A stretch of 28,772 nt of DNA from Aliivibrio_A kagoshimensis (GTDB taxonomy: Bacteria > Pseudomonadota > Gammaproteobacteria > Enterobacterales > Vibrionaceae). Shown here one piece after another: positions 8,110 to 14,949 of the stretch; positions within the stretch are counted from its first letter, which is position 1, and each line of letters starts with the position of its first letter. The DNA lies in NCBI RefSeq assembly GCF_050337105.1, contig NZ_JAKJSQ010000051.1, forward strand, positions 1 through 28,772. Direction: 5' to 3'. Under the pieces are notes generated by a model. It saw only the letters and a program-made list of their open reading frames with translations, was not told the origin of the DNA and searched no databases. The position numbers and the translations under genes are program-made.

Positions 8110-8490
8110 ATGTATCCACACCTCAAAGGTTTAGGCATAACTGAGCCAGAGAAAATTGAACGTTACTCACTTCGCCAAGAGTCACAAACAGATATTTTAA
8201 AAATCTATTTTGTTAAAGAGAAAGGTGATTTTTTAGCGAAAAGCGTAAAATATAAATACCCTCGCCAACACAAAAATGTATTAGTGAACAGCAGTGACCG
8301 TCGATACAAAGAGGTCACGGAGATTAACCGAAACCTTACTTTGATCATTGATGAGTTGAATAAAATTACTCGCCAAGCTCCTGCTCCAGTCGATCTTAAA
8401 AAGAAAATCTTGGTCGATCTTCGTCATTTAGAGAAAGTAGTATCGAGTAAAATAGCTGAAATTGAAGCGGACCTAGAGAAGCTAAAATAG
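8110..8490 (+). CDS. yaeH: UPF0325 / DUF3461 family protein YaeH
   Basis: Conserved gammaproteobacterial protein of unknown function. The 126 residues follow the family closely: MYPHLKGLGITEPEKIERYSLRQ at the start, DILKIYFVKEKGDFLAKSVKYKYPRQ in the middle, and a helical C terminus ending IAEIEADLEKLK that is likely coiled-coil. No membrane segment or signal peptide. In E. coli yaeH is near glnD-dapD; here it directly follows glnD. A GGGG stretch 6 bases before the ATG may act as a ribosome site. It is followed by a strong hairpin and the convergent truC. Confidence 0.9.
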   Translation: MYPHLKGLGITEPEKIERYSLRQESQTDILKIYFVKEKGDFLAKSVKYKYPRQHKNVLVNSSDRRYKEVTEINRNLTLIIDELNKITRQAPAPVDLKKKILVDLRHLEKVVSSKIAEIEADLEKLK

Positions 8491-8500
8491 TCTCTGAATT

Positions 8501-8535
8501 GAGTACGAAAGATCGCGAACCTAACTTTCGTACTC
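8501..8535. terminator. Hairpin between convergent yaeH and truC
   Basis: GAGTACGAAAG pairs perfectly with CTTTCGTACTC (11-bp stem, 13-base loop) in the 50-base gap between two converging genes. There is no strong T-run on either side; it likely serves both directions. Confidence 0.6.
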
Positions 8536-8540
8536 GCCCT

Positions 8541-9308
8541 CTACTTAATTGACCATTCAAACCTTGTCATTAAGCGTTGCCATACCTCATCAAACTCCGC
8601 CTTAATCGTTACCGGCCTATCCGTGATTGGATGAATAAAGCTCAACTCAGACGCGTGAAGCATTAAACGGTGACAATCATAATGCTCTCGAAAAAGACGA
8701 TTATGACGTCCATCACCATGACTGGTATCACCTATTATGGGGTGGCTAAGGTGGTGCATGTGTCTTCGCAATTGATGCTTACGCCCTGTGTGTGGCTTCA
8801 TCTCTATCAACGAATAACGGCTGGTTGGGAATCGGCCTGTGGAGAAAGGAACTTCGATCTCTGCAAGAGGGCGATAGGCGGTAATCGCCTCTTTTGCTTC
8901 CGGCTCTTTAGTCGCCTTTTTATCCGCAATACGATCTTGCTCCTCTTTCAGAGGATAATCCAATACCGCCGCCTCCGTGATCCACCCCCTGACAATAGCA
9001 TGATAGGTTTTCTTGATCTCACGACTGGCAAACAGTGGCATCACCTTAGAGGCAATTTCACTTGAAAGCGCAAAAAAAAGCACCCCTGAGGTTGGACGAT
9101 CTAATCGATGCAACGGGAAGACATGCTGACCAATTTGATCTCTTAATGTTTGCATCACAAAGCGTGTTTCGTGGCGATCTAACCAAGAGCGGTGCACAAG
9201 CATTCCTGCTGGTTTATTCACCGCCACCAGAAACTCATCCTGATAGACAATCTCGAGCACCACAGGTTCAATCACTAGGCTCTCTGTTGCTTCTGGCTCT
9301 ATGATCAT
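8541..9308 (-). CDS. truC: tRNA pseudouridine(65) synthase TruC
   Basis: RluA-family pseudouridine synthase that modifies U65 of tRNAs (Ile1, Asp in E. coli). The 255-residue product has NKPAGMLVHRSW near 31-42, the catalytic block FPLHRLDRPTSGVLFFAL with Asp70 as nucleophile, and the C-terminal HTGRKHQLRRHMHHLSHPIIGD signature. There is no S4 RNA-binding domain, as in TruC. Its ATG overlaps the yqcC stop by one base (TAATG), so the two are translationally coupled, as in E. coli yqcC-truC. The gene converges on yaeH. Confidence 0.94.
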   Translation of the reverse strand: MIIEPEATESLVIEPVVLEIVYQDEFLVAVNKPAGMLVHRSWLDRHETRFVMQTLRDQIGQHVFPLHRLDRPTSGVLFFALSSEIASKVMPLFASREIKKTYHAIVRGWITEAAVLDYPLKEEQDRIADKKATKEPEAKEAITAYRPLAEIEVPFSTGRFPTSRYSLIEMKPHTGRKHQLRRHMHHLSHPIIGDTSHGDGRHNRLFREHYDCHRLMLHASELSFIHPITDRPVTIKAEFDEVWQRLMTRFEWSIK

Positions 9309-9634
9309 TAATGAATCACCCTAGCCACTTCGTCTAACTCGACGCAGAGCTGATGCACTCTCTTTCCACCCTCGCTGCCCATCATGGTCTCTTCAACATA
9401 GGGAGAGATAGCAAATCCCACTGGTAACTCTTCACCCACATCGATCATCTCGTGCAGTTTGGGAATAAACACCCACTGTAACCACTCCTCACAACTTAGT
9501 GTATCCACAGAAAATGGCTCAACACTGGTTAAGGCAGTTAAACTTGGCGGCTCACTCTGCCACATGTCATAACGCCTAAGAACCAATTCAATTTGATCGA
9601 GTAGATTGATAATCAGTTCATTTTTTCTATTCAT
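9308..9634 (-). CDS. yqcC: YqcC family protein
   Basis: Small conserved cytosolic protein of unknown function, 108 residues against 109 in E. coli. The family core is visible: DTLSCEEWLQWVFIPKLHEMID at the centre followed by ELPVGFAISPYVEE. No signal or membrane segment. It is upstream of and overlaps truC by one base. In E. coli yqcC borders csrB; here DUF3549 and DUF3301 genes lie between yqcC and the csrB locus. It is divergent from DUF3549 across 84 bases. Confidence 0.9.
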   Translation of the reverse strand: MNRKNELIINLLDQIELVLRRYDMWQSEPPSLTALTSVEPFSVDTLSCEEWLQWVFIPKLHEMIDVGEELPVGFAISPYVEETMMGSEGGKRVHQLCVELDEVARVIH

Positions 9635-9667
9635 AACGTAATCTCTATCGCGCTTTATTCACTAAGG

Positions 9668-9697
9668 TTACCATTTAACGGTAATTCTCCCTATAAT
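9668..9697 (+). promoter_or_regulatory. Predicted sigma-70 promoter for the DUF3549 gene
   Basis: TTACCA (9668-9673), an 18-base spacer and a perfect TATAAT (9692-9697), about 20 bases before the DUF3549 start. A short inverted repeat TTACC-N7-GGTAA overlaps the -35. Sequence match only. Confidence 0.5.
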
Positions 9698-9718
9698 CTC
9701 ACTATCTTAATACAAGTA

Positions 9719-10780
9719 ATGAATATCATGGATACAATTCACTCTTTAACCGAACTTTTTCATCACGCTGGCAGCCAGTATCAAATTTTCGATCTCGGCC
9801 GTAGAGTGCAGACTATCGATACAAAACAGTTTCAAGCTGTCGAAGCGGGTCAACAACCCTACCCATTTCCACTACAAAGGCACGCTCATTTAGCCGTTGC
9901 TTTCTGGAATCCGCAACTTGAACAGCCTGAACCATGGATTTGGTTTTTGCGCCTACCTTTGGATGAGCGTAGCTTATTAATTCAAGGGGATATGGGTAAC
10001 TTCATCAAATTTGTCATTGAAGCCACGGGAGCCAATCTACAGGCAGAACCGAGTCAAGAGCAACAAGATAAACTCGCCAACAATCCCTACATTTTTAAAC
10101 CTAAAGATGACAAGATGGCACTTTTTACTAGCCAACTTAGGGTTAACTTACAGCAATCAAGTAGCCAGTATTATGAGCACGCTCAGCACTACTTAACGGG
10201 CAGCTTAGGATGGAACAACTGGCAAACGGTAGGGTTACAGGGGTTTGCTGATGTCTGCTGTCGCTTGCACCAAGAGCAAAACAACGTATTAGTGCGTAAA
10301 GCACTCCCTCACCTCCCAGCAGAGCCGCTCTATGCCATATTAGGCTGTTTAGAGCATTGTGATATCGCCGAAAAACTGGCGTTAAGAGTGGAAGAGCGTT
10401 TAATACAAGAGTCTCAACAAACCAACCCTGATCTTTTTTTAATGTCAGCACTGGTTCGGGCGCTAGCAGGGGCGGATCAAAAGATTTTACAATCAGCAAT
10501 CACATTAATTCTTTCAAACCAACGCTTTAGTCACCCAGAGATACTCGTCGCCATCGTTGGCCGCTGCTGGACTGCACTGCAAGATCAAGCCACGGCAACC
10601 ACGTTTTTATTACGTCTGGCTCAAACGGGTGATCAAAACCTTTTCAATCAAATTTTTGCCGACTTGGTCATGCAGCCCGTACTACGAATGACCATGTTAT
10701 ACCTCATACATAGTGATGCTGACCCTAAGCTAGTTGGGGCACTGGAAGCGTTGCAAAATAATACTAAGCAGGCTCAGTAG
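9719..10780 (+). CDS. DUF3549 family protein
   Basis: Uncharacterised family found in vibrios and relatives; 353 residues, soluble, mostly helical in appearance, no signal peptide or membrane span. The N-terminal third contains the aromatic-rich EPWIWFLRLPLDERSLLIQGD. The C-terminal two thirds look like a helical repeat (leucine- and alanine-rich units from about residue 150 on), possibly HEAT-like, which is a guess. The start may be the ATG at 9719 or the one at 9728. DUF3301 follows after 4 bases, so the two form an operon. I know no function. Confidence 0.85.
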   Translation: MNIMDTIHSLTELFHHAGSQYQIFDLGRRVQTIDTKQFQAVEAGQQPYPFPLQRHAHLAVAFWNPQLEQPEPWIWFLRLPLDERSLLIQGDMGNFIKFVIEATGANLQAEPSQEQQDKLANNPYIFKPKDDKMALFTSQLRVNLQQSSSQYYEHAQHYLTGSLGWNNWQTVGLQGFADVCCRLHQEQNNVLVRKALPHLPAEPLYAILGCLEHCDIAEKLALRVEERLIQESQQTNPDLFLMSALVRALAGADQKILQSAITLILSNQRFSHPEILVAIVGRCWTALQDQATATTFLLRLAQTGDQNLFNQIFADLVMQPVLRMTMLYLIHSDADPKLVGALEALQNNTKQAQ

Positions 10781-10784
10781 TCAT

Positions 10785-11090
10785 ATGGATAACTTATTGG
10801 CGATTTTACTGTTTAGCTTTATTGGATACGGTTTTTGGCAGCAACATCGTCAAAGTGAATTGGCCAACCTGGCGATTCAACGTCACTGCAAGCAGATGAG
10901 TTTACAACTTCTGAATGTCTCTAGGGGGGGCTATAAGCTGCGACTGCCTGATGGACGTAAAAGCTTCCATACACAATATCTGTTTGAGTTTTCAGCCATC
11001 GGTGACGACTGTTATCAGGGGACGTTAATTATGAAAGGGTTTCGACCAGCGCACTTCACACTCCCTCCACACCGCATGCCGGGTGAATAA
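10785..11090 (+). CDS. DUF3301 domain-containing single-pass membrane protein
   Basis: 101-residue protein beginning MDNLLAILLFSFIGYGFWQQHRQSE: one N-terminal membrane segment (about residues 3-17) followed by a basic, probably cytoplasmic region. The C-terminal domain includes LQLLNVSRGGYKLRLPDGR and a YLFEFSAIGDDCYQGTLIMKG strand-rich stretch typical of DUF3301. I use the ATG at 10785, 4 bases after DUF3549 stops; an upstream in-frame start at 10734 would lie inside that gene. Function unknown. It is followed by the shared terminator at 11111-11140. Confidence 0.85.
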   Translation: MDNLLAILLFSFIGYGFWQQHRQSELANLAIQRHCKQMSLQLLNVSRGGYKLRLPDGRKSFHTQYLFEFSAIGDDCYQGTLIMKGFRPAHFTLPPHRMPGE

Positions 11091-11100
11091 TTCAGCGCCC

Positions 11101-11544
11101 AAAAAAGAATAGGCCCGATATACCTAAGTATATCGGGCCTTTAGTCTCACTCGCAGCAATCCAGCTACATTGAGGTGCTCCTTGCATCAAATCCTTGATA
11201 GTATTCTGATTCCATCAGATCTTCCATAACATCACTGTCCTAGTGGTGTCCTTTTCGGCCCTATCCATGACCTGTCAACAATCCCGTATTGACGCTCTCA
11301 TTTATTCCTTGAACGGTGTCCTTGACTTCATCCTGAAGCTAATCCAACCCTCTATCCTAGAGGTATCCTTCTGCATCCTGCTAGTCGCTATCCGAGCCAC
11401 TATTACATCCATTTAATGTCCAAAGCTTCCGTACTGATAACTCTTCCTGAGCTACCTATCTCTTATCCTTAGATTGCCTCATCCTGAGACACCCCACATC
11501 CATTGGGTCATTTTCTATTCCAGTGTCAGTATCCTTCCGACACC
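11101..11544 (-). ncRNA. csrB: CsrB-family small RNA (CsrA-sequestering)
   Basis: A roughly 440-nt non-coding transcript on the minus strand. Hand count gives about 27 GGA trinucleotides, about 14 of them AGGA, spread over the whole length. Many sit in hairpin loops: CCTCT-AGGAT-AGAGG, CACT-AGGAC-AGTG, CTTC-AGGAT-GAAG, CTC-AGGAA-GAG, CTC-AGGAT-GAG, ATCAA-GGAT-TTGAT, CTGAT-GGA-ATCAG. The 5' end forms GTGTC...GACAC with an AGGA-containing loop. The 3' end is a 13-bp terminator with a T-run. These are the defining features of CsrB/RsmZ-type RNAs, which titrate the translational regulator CsrA. Position near yqcC and syd matches E. coli csrB. Vibrios carry several paralogues, so this may be csrB, csrC or csrD in local naming. 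Confidence 0.93.
11111..11140. terminator. Bidirectional terminator of csrB and the DUF3301 gene
   Basis: AGGCCCGATATAC pairs perfectly with GTATATCGGGCCT (13-bp stem, 4-base loop). On the minus strand ATTCTTTTTT follows, giving a strong 3' end for the csrB RNA. On the plus strand TTTAG follows, weaker but usable for DUF3549-DUF3301. Confidence 0.92.
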
Positions 11545-11548
11545 AATA

Positions 11549-11576
11549 AGATTACGCTTTTACTTTTTTTCGACAA
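11549..11576 (-). promoter_or_regulatory. Predicted csrB promoter
   Basis: On the minus strand TTGTCG (11576-11571), a 16-base spacer and TAATCT (11554-11549), placing the start near 11543-11544 at the base of the 5' hairpin. The hexamers are moderate matches, compatible with an activator-dependent promoter. Confidence 0.65.
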
Positions 11577-11598
11577 TAGACCCGAATCACATTTATAG

Positions 11599-11617
11599 AG
11601 CCAGTCATCGACTGGCT
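11599..11617 (-). promoter_or_regulatory. Inverted repeat upstream of csrB promoter
   Basis: AGCCAGTC-GAT-GACTGGCT, an 8-bp perfect dyad with a 3-base centre, about 55-74 bases upstream of the predicted csrB start. It could be an operator for an unidentified regulator; no T-run follows, so a terminator is unlikely. Confidence 0.5.
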
Positions 11618-11710
11618 ATCCTGACCAACCATAAAATCAATTAATTACAATAAGTTACAATCAATTACTACATAAAAACCCATTAAGGTCAGCGCAATCT
11701 CCCACGCACA

Positions 11711-11728
11711 AATAGCGGATCTCTTACA
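11711..11728 (-). promoter_or_regulatory. VarA/UvrY-like response-regulator site upstream of csrB
   Basis: The minus strand reads TGTAAGAGATC then CGCTATT. The first 11 bases match the left part of the known UvrY/GacA-type palindrome (TGTAAG-N6-CTTACA); the right half is degenerate. It is centred about 175 bases before the predicted csrB start, close to the spacing known for UvrY at E. coli csrB. In vibrios the orthologue is VarA. Confidence 0.6.
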
Positions 11729-11841
11729 CTGCAATAAGCCAATTATCATTATTGTTCGATTTCCTTCCTCTTAACAGTGTGCAGCTCAATAGCAATTGGT
11801 TATCATATTGCTTAGAAAAGAGACAACAAGAGAACAACAAC

Positions 11842-12120
11842 ATGCATGAGATCACCCCGCAACTAGAAACAATAATGCAAACATTAACGGATGAAGGCAA
11901 AAAACCGAGCGTGGCGTTAGTAAAAGCTCGTCTAACGAGCCCCGTTCCGATGCCTGCTATTATCATGGCGCTACAAGCATGGAAGTCTGGCAAGAACCTG
12001 CCGAAAATTGAGGTTCCTAATTCCACAATATGTGATCAACAGAAAATTGAACAACTCGAACAGCAGCTTATCGCTCTGACACAACGGGTTGCCGAGCTAG
12101 AAAGTAAAGGAAAAAACTAA
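11842..12120 (+). CDS. Small KfrA_N-like protein with C-terminal coiled coil
   Basis: 92-residue basic protein. Residues about 4-48 (LETIMQTLTDEGKKPSVALVKARL, then PAIIMALQAWK) resemble the N-terminal DNA-binding domain of KfrA-type plasmid proteins, with the typical Gly-x-x-Pro-Ser-Val turn and closing Trp-Lys. Residues about 64-88 (IEQLEQQLIALTQRVAELES) form a leucine-heptad coiled coil, suggesting dimerisation. The start is the ATG at 11842; an earlier in-frame start at 11752 would add a poorly conserved-looking leader. The yaiI ATG follows one base after the stop. DNA binding is inference; no function is established. Confidence 0.75.
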   Translation: MHEITPQLETIMQTLTDEGKKPSVALVKARLTSPVPMPAIIMALQAWKSGKNLPKIEVPNSTICDQQKIEQLEQQLIALTQRVAELESKGKN

Positions 12121-12121
12121 T

Positions 12122-12571
12122 ATGCATATTTGGGTCGATGCAGACGCCTGTCCAAAAGTCATTAAAGAGACACTTTTCAGAGCGGCTGAGCGTACAGGTC
12201 TGATGCTCACGTTAGTCGCAAACCACAGTATTGCAGTTCCAGCTGCTGCCAACATTCGTTCACTACGCGTTGAGTCTGGATTTGATGTTGCTGATGATGA
12301 AATTGTAAAACGAATTGAGCGGGGAGATTTGGTGATTACTGCTGACATTCCCTTAGCAGCAGAGGTGATAGAGAAAGGAGGGCTAGCCCTCAACCCAAGA
12401 GGAGAGCTCTACACCATTGAAACCATTAAAGCGCGACTTAATATCCGTGATTTCATGGATACGTTACGATCAAGTGGGATTCAAACGGGTGGACCAAGTA
12501 CCTTATCTCAGACCGACCGTCGTGAATTTGCCAACAATCTTGATCGCATTTTAGCCAAAGTGAAAAAGTAA
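12122..12571 (+). CDS. yaiI: YaiI/YqxD family protein (DUF188, UPF0178)
   Basis: 149-residue member of a widespread family of unknown role. It opens with the family signature IWVDADACPKVIKETLFRAAERT, followed by VANHSIAVPAA and DLVITADIPLAAEVIEKGGLALNPRGELY. The pattern of acidic residues (Asp5, Asp7 and a later DIPLA Asp) recalls PIN-like nucleases, which is a structural suggestion, not demonstrated. AAGGAA precedes the ATG within the end of the upstream gene, so the two are coupled. Confidence 0.92.
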   Translation: MHIWVDADACPKVIKETLFRAAERTGLMLTLVANHSIAVPAAANIRSLRVESGFDVADDEIVKRIERGDLVITADIPLAAEVIEKGGLALNPRGELYTIETIKARLNIRDFMDTLRSSGIQTGGPSTLSQTDRREFANNLDRILAKVKK

Positions 12572-12597
12572 AATAGACGTCTCGTTACGTTTTCATA

Positions 12598-13371
12598 TTA
12601 CTGAAAATCCCACGATAAATTAGAGACAATTCGGCACTCATCGCATTTAAAATCAAAAATGTCATGCAGAGTTGTCTCCACTCTCCACGCCTTATCACAT
12701 TTAGGACAGTGACGATCTTGTTGCTCTTTTAAACTGGTGCCTCCAACCTGATACTGATAGTAATACGTTGGGATTTTGGTTAAATGCTCAATTCGACCGC
12801 GTATGTCCCAACCCCGTCGAAACAAGTCGCTACTGACATCAGATATCTCTCTTACTGCCGCAAACTTTGCCGCACAAGCATCTGCCATCTGCACCTCATC
12901 ACACGCCTGCCACTCTGTTTGCCATTTGATCACGGATTTATGATCGCCATTAAAAGTGGCTGGATTGCGGTATAACGGAATAGGCATCAAGGTGTCACCA
13001 CTACGAAGTGGTGAACAAGTGTGTAGGTAGGTAGTATAAATAACTTGCCAGCTTGGCGCCTGGTCATCAGCAGACTCTTCTGAGTTAATATCTCGTCCCA
13101 ATAGTTTGGCTTTGGGGGATAACAGCATAGCTTCAGACAGCCGTTTGATACTCAGATTAACAAAATCAGAGTTATAGCTAGCTTGGAGACTCTCTTCTTC
13201 AGGGCAAACTACCCTCACTCTAAAATCGCCATCCCCCATGACAATTGGGAACTCTCTCCCCAAAATCTGTCCATTATAACGCCATGCTTCAATCAGACGG
13301 TTAATCGCCTGATCAACGGCGGTCACTGTGGTGTTATCAAAACACTCAAACTGTAATTCAATCGCTATCAT
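12598..13371 (-). CDS. Zn-ribbon-containing protein (DUF2310 family)
   Basis: 257-residue cytosolic protein. The C terminus holds a four-cysteine zinc ribbon: CPKC (222, 225) and CDEC (243, 246), separated by 17 residues with an aromatic core. The N-terminal 200 residues (with QVIYTTYLHTCSPLRSGDTLMPIPLYR) follow the DUF2310 family described as Zn-ribbon, possibly nucleic-acid-binding. Its ATG abuts the syd stop with no gap (TAGATG), so it is translationally coupled to syd. This pairing is one I associate with vibrios; E. coli has no equivalent next to syd. Role unknown. Confidence 0.88.
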   Translation of the reverse strand: MIAIELQFECFDNTTVTAVDQAINRLIEAWRYNGQILGREFPIVMGDGDFRVRVVCPEEESLQASYNSDFVNLSIKRLSEAMLLSPKAKLLGRDINSEESADDQAPSWQVIYTTYLHTCSPLRSGDTLMPIPLYRNPATFNGDHKSVIKWQTEWQACDEVQMADACAAKFAAVREISDVSSDLFRRGWDIRGRIEHLTKIPTYYYQYQVGGTSLKEQQDRHCPKCDKAWRVETTLHDIFDFKCDECRIVSNLSWDFQ

Positions 13372-13923
13372 CTATGCAGCCACAACCGGTTTAAGTTTAT
13401 TCAAAAATTGGCACAAGTTCTCGCTCAAAACCTTTCTCTGTTTGGTACCCAGCTTTTCTAAAATAACCTCACCACTAATATTGCAAATAGAGATCACTTC
13501 TAGCTCTTCATCTGTGGTTGCAATAAACAGGGTGGGTTTTAATTTCAGTCGTCGTTGTGTCACTAGGTGACCAATCAAATTCTGCTGTAAACGAACCAGA
13601 TCTTCATCACTCCATACCTGCAGTAACGTAATCACATTACTATCAAATGAGGCCTGCATATCCGCACTAAACTGACTGCAATAAAACTCAATACAATCAG
13701 GGTGAATTAAGATATCCATCCCCTCTTCGACATTCGAAAAGTTTGCGTTCTCTTCTCGATGAACAGGTTGCCACTCAACCGCGTGTGCACTTTCGTTTAT
13801 AATGCATGGTGAAGCGAGTCCTACCATCTCTTCTGATATTGGTAGGCTATCCTTAATTTCTTTCCAAGCAAAAACATAACGTTGGCCTAATTCACTCAGT
13901 GATTGAGTTACTGTTTGGTTCAT
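13372..13923 (-). CDS. syd: SecY-interacting protein Syd
   Basis: Syd is a peripheral inner-membrane protein that binds the cytosolic face of SecY and may verify the assembly state of SecYEG. The 183-residue product starts at the ATG at 13923, chosen because GGAG lies 8 bases upstream; an earlier in-frame start at 13983 lacks one. Family features: RYVFAWKEIKDSLPISEEM near the N terminus, EEGMDILIHPDCIEFY, a concave acidic surface rich in Asp/Glu, and the QNLIGHLVTQRRLKLKPTLFIATT block. It is divergent from queF as in E. coli, which supports the assignment. Confidence 0.94.
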   Translation of the reverse strand: MNQTVTQSLSELGQRYVFAWKEIKDSLPISEEMVGLASPCIINESAHAVEWQPVHREENANFSNVEEGMDILIHPDCIEFYCSQFSADMQASFDSNVITLLQVWSDEDLVRLQQNLIGHLVTQRRLKLKPTLFIATTDEELEVISICNISGEVILEKLGTKQRKVLSENLCQFLNKLKPVVAA

Positions 13924-14035
13924 TTCCAACTCCACTCTTTGAATAATTTTTAATGTGACAAGCAGAGGAGTAATGACACTCAACCACTCATTCAGTAAAC
14001 TGCGTCTATTCTAATCTATTTTAGTGAAAGACAGT

Positions 14036-14881
14036 ATGAGCAAATATTCAGGTTCAAAAGCGTTAGCAGGATTAACCCTTGGTCAAAAAACTGACTACCA
14101 AGAGCACTACCAGCCTACACTCCTGCAACCCGTACCTAGAAGCTTAAATCGTGATGATTTAGCCCTTGGAGAGACCTTGCCTTTTTTTGGTGTCGATATT
14201 TGGACCTTGTATGAGATATCTTGGCTCAACTCAAAAGGCCTGCCCCAAGTAGCTATTGGTGATGTCACTCTGCCTGCCACTAGCCCAAACTTAATCGAAT
14301 CTAAATCGTTTAAGCTCTACCTCAACAGTTTTAACCAAACTCGATTTGAGAGTTGGCAAGAGGTCGAACAGACGCTCATCAAAGATCTTAGTCACTGTGC
14401 AGGTGAGCAAGTCAACGTTGTACTGCACTCAGTAGATGATATTTCAGGCCAGACTATTACCAACTTGTCTGGTCGTTGTATTGATGAGCAAGATATCGAG
14501 ATAGATGGATATGAATTCGATCCCACCCTATTAGCCGATTCAACAGGTGAAGAGAAGGTCACAGAATCACTGCACAGCCACTTATTAAAGTCCAACTGCT
14601 TGATCACCAACCAACCAGATTGGGGCAGTGTCGAGATCCGTTATACTGGTCATCAAATTGATCAAGAGAAGCTATTGCGTTACTTGGTCTCATTCCGACA
14701 GCACAATGAGTTTCATGAGCAGTGTGTTGAACGTATTTTTACTGACATCATCAAATATTGTCAGCCCGAACAGCTCAGTGTATACGCCCGGTATACTCGG
14801 CGTGGCGGGTTGGATATCAACCCATATCGCTCCTCCATTAACAACATGCCAAAAACAAATTACCGTTTATCCCGCCAATAA
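14036..14881 (+). CDS. queF: NADPH-dependent 7-cyano-7-deazaguanine reductase
   Basis: Reduces preQ0 to preQ1 in queuosine biosynthesis. Two-domain (YqfB-like, E. coli-type) form of 281 residues; the E. coli enzyme has 282. The QueF motif ESKSFKLYLNSFNQTRF for NADPH lies near residues 90-106. The catalytic Cys188 is in LLKSNCLITNQPDWGS, and the substrate Glu lies in HEFHEQCVERIF. I start at the ATG 14036 (SKYSGSKALAGLTLGQ), the usual family start; a GTG at 14024 adds four residues without a ribosome site. A hairpin at 14896 follows the gene. Confidence 0.96.
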   Translation: MSKYSGSKALAGLTLGQKTDYQEHYQPTLLQPVPRSLNRDDLALGETLPFFGVDIWTLYEISWLNSKGLPQVAIGDVTLPATSPNLIESKSFKLYLNSFNQTRFESWQEVEQTLIKDLSHCAGEQVNVVLHSVDDISGQTITNLSGRCIDEQDIEIDGYEFDPTLLADSTGEEKVTESLHSHLLKSNCLITNQPDWGSVEIRYTGHQIDQEKLLRYLVSFRQHNEFHEQCVERIFTDIIKYCQPEQLSVYARYTRRGGLDINPYRSSINNMPKTNYRLSRQ

Positions 14882-14895
14882 TCAGTGAAAACAGG

Positions 14896-14923
14896 ATGTG
14901 CTAGACAACTTCAGCTAGCACAT
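14896..14923 (+). terminator. Terminator-like hairpin after queF
   Basis: ATGTGCTAG pairs perfectly with CTAGCACAT (9-bp stem, 10-base loop), followed by TGGACTTTATTT. The T-run is interrupted, so efficiency is uncertain. Confidence 0.6.
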
Positions 14924-14949
14924 TGGACTTTATTTAATTGCTCATTAAT

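Noticed and set aside
10143..10499. 118-codon minus-strand frame inside DUF3549
   Set aside because: Antisense to a well-supported gene, with no ribosome site or family resemblance.
11150..11540. CRISPR-like or tandem repeat reading of the TCCT-rich stretch
   Set aside because: Spacing and flanks vary and the units form hairpins with GGA loops; this is the CsrB pattern, not a repeat array.
11729..11815. Possible LuxR/HapR, Fur or dyad sites (CAATAA-N11-TTATTG and CAATA-N14-TATTG)
   Set aside because: Half-sites are in the wrong orientation for the LuxR/HapR consensus, and only two Fur-like hexamers fit. AT-rich sequence makes such repeats common.
11724..12026. 100-codon minus-strand reading frame near csrB
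   Set aside because: It runs antisense to the KfrA_N-like gene, is cysteine- and serine-rich, and resembles no family; it is a shadow frame.
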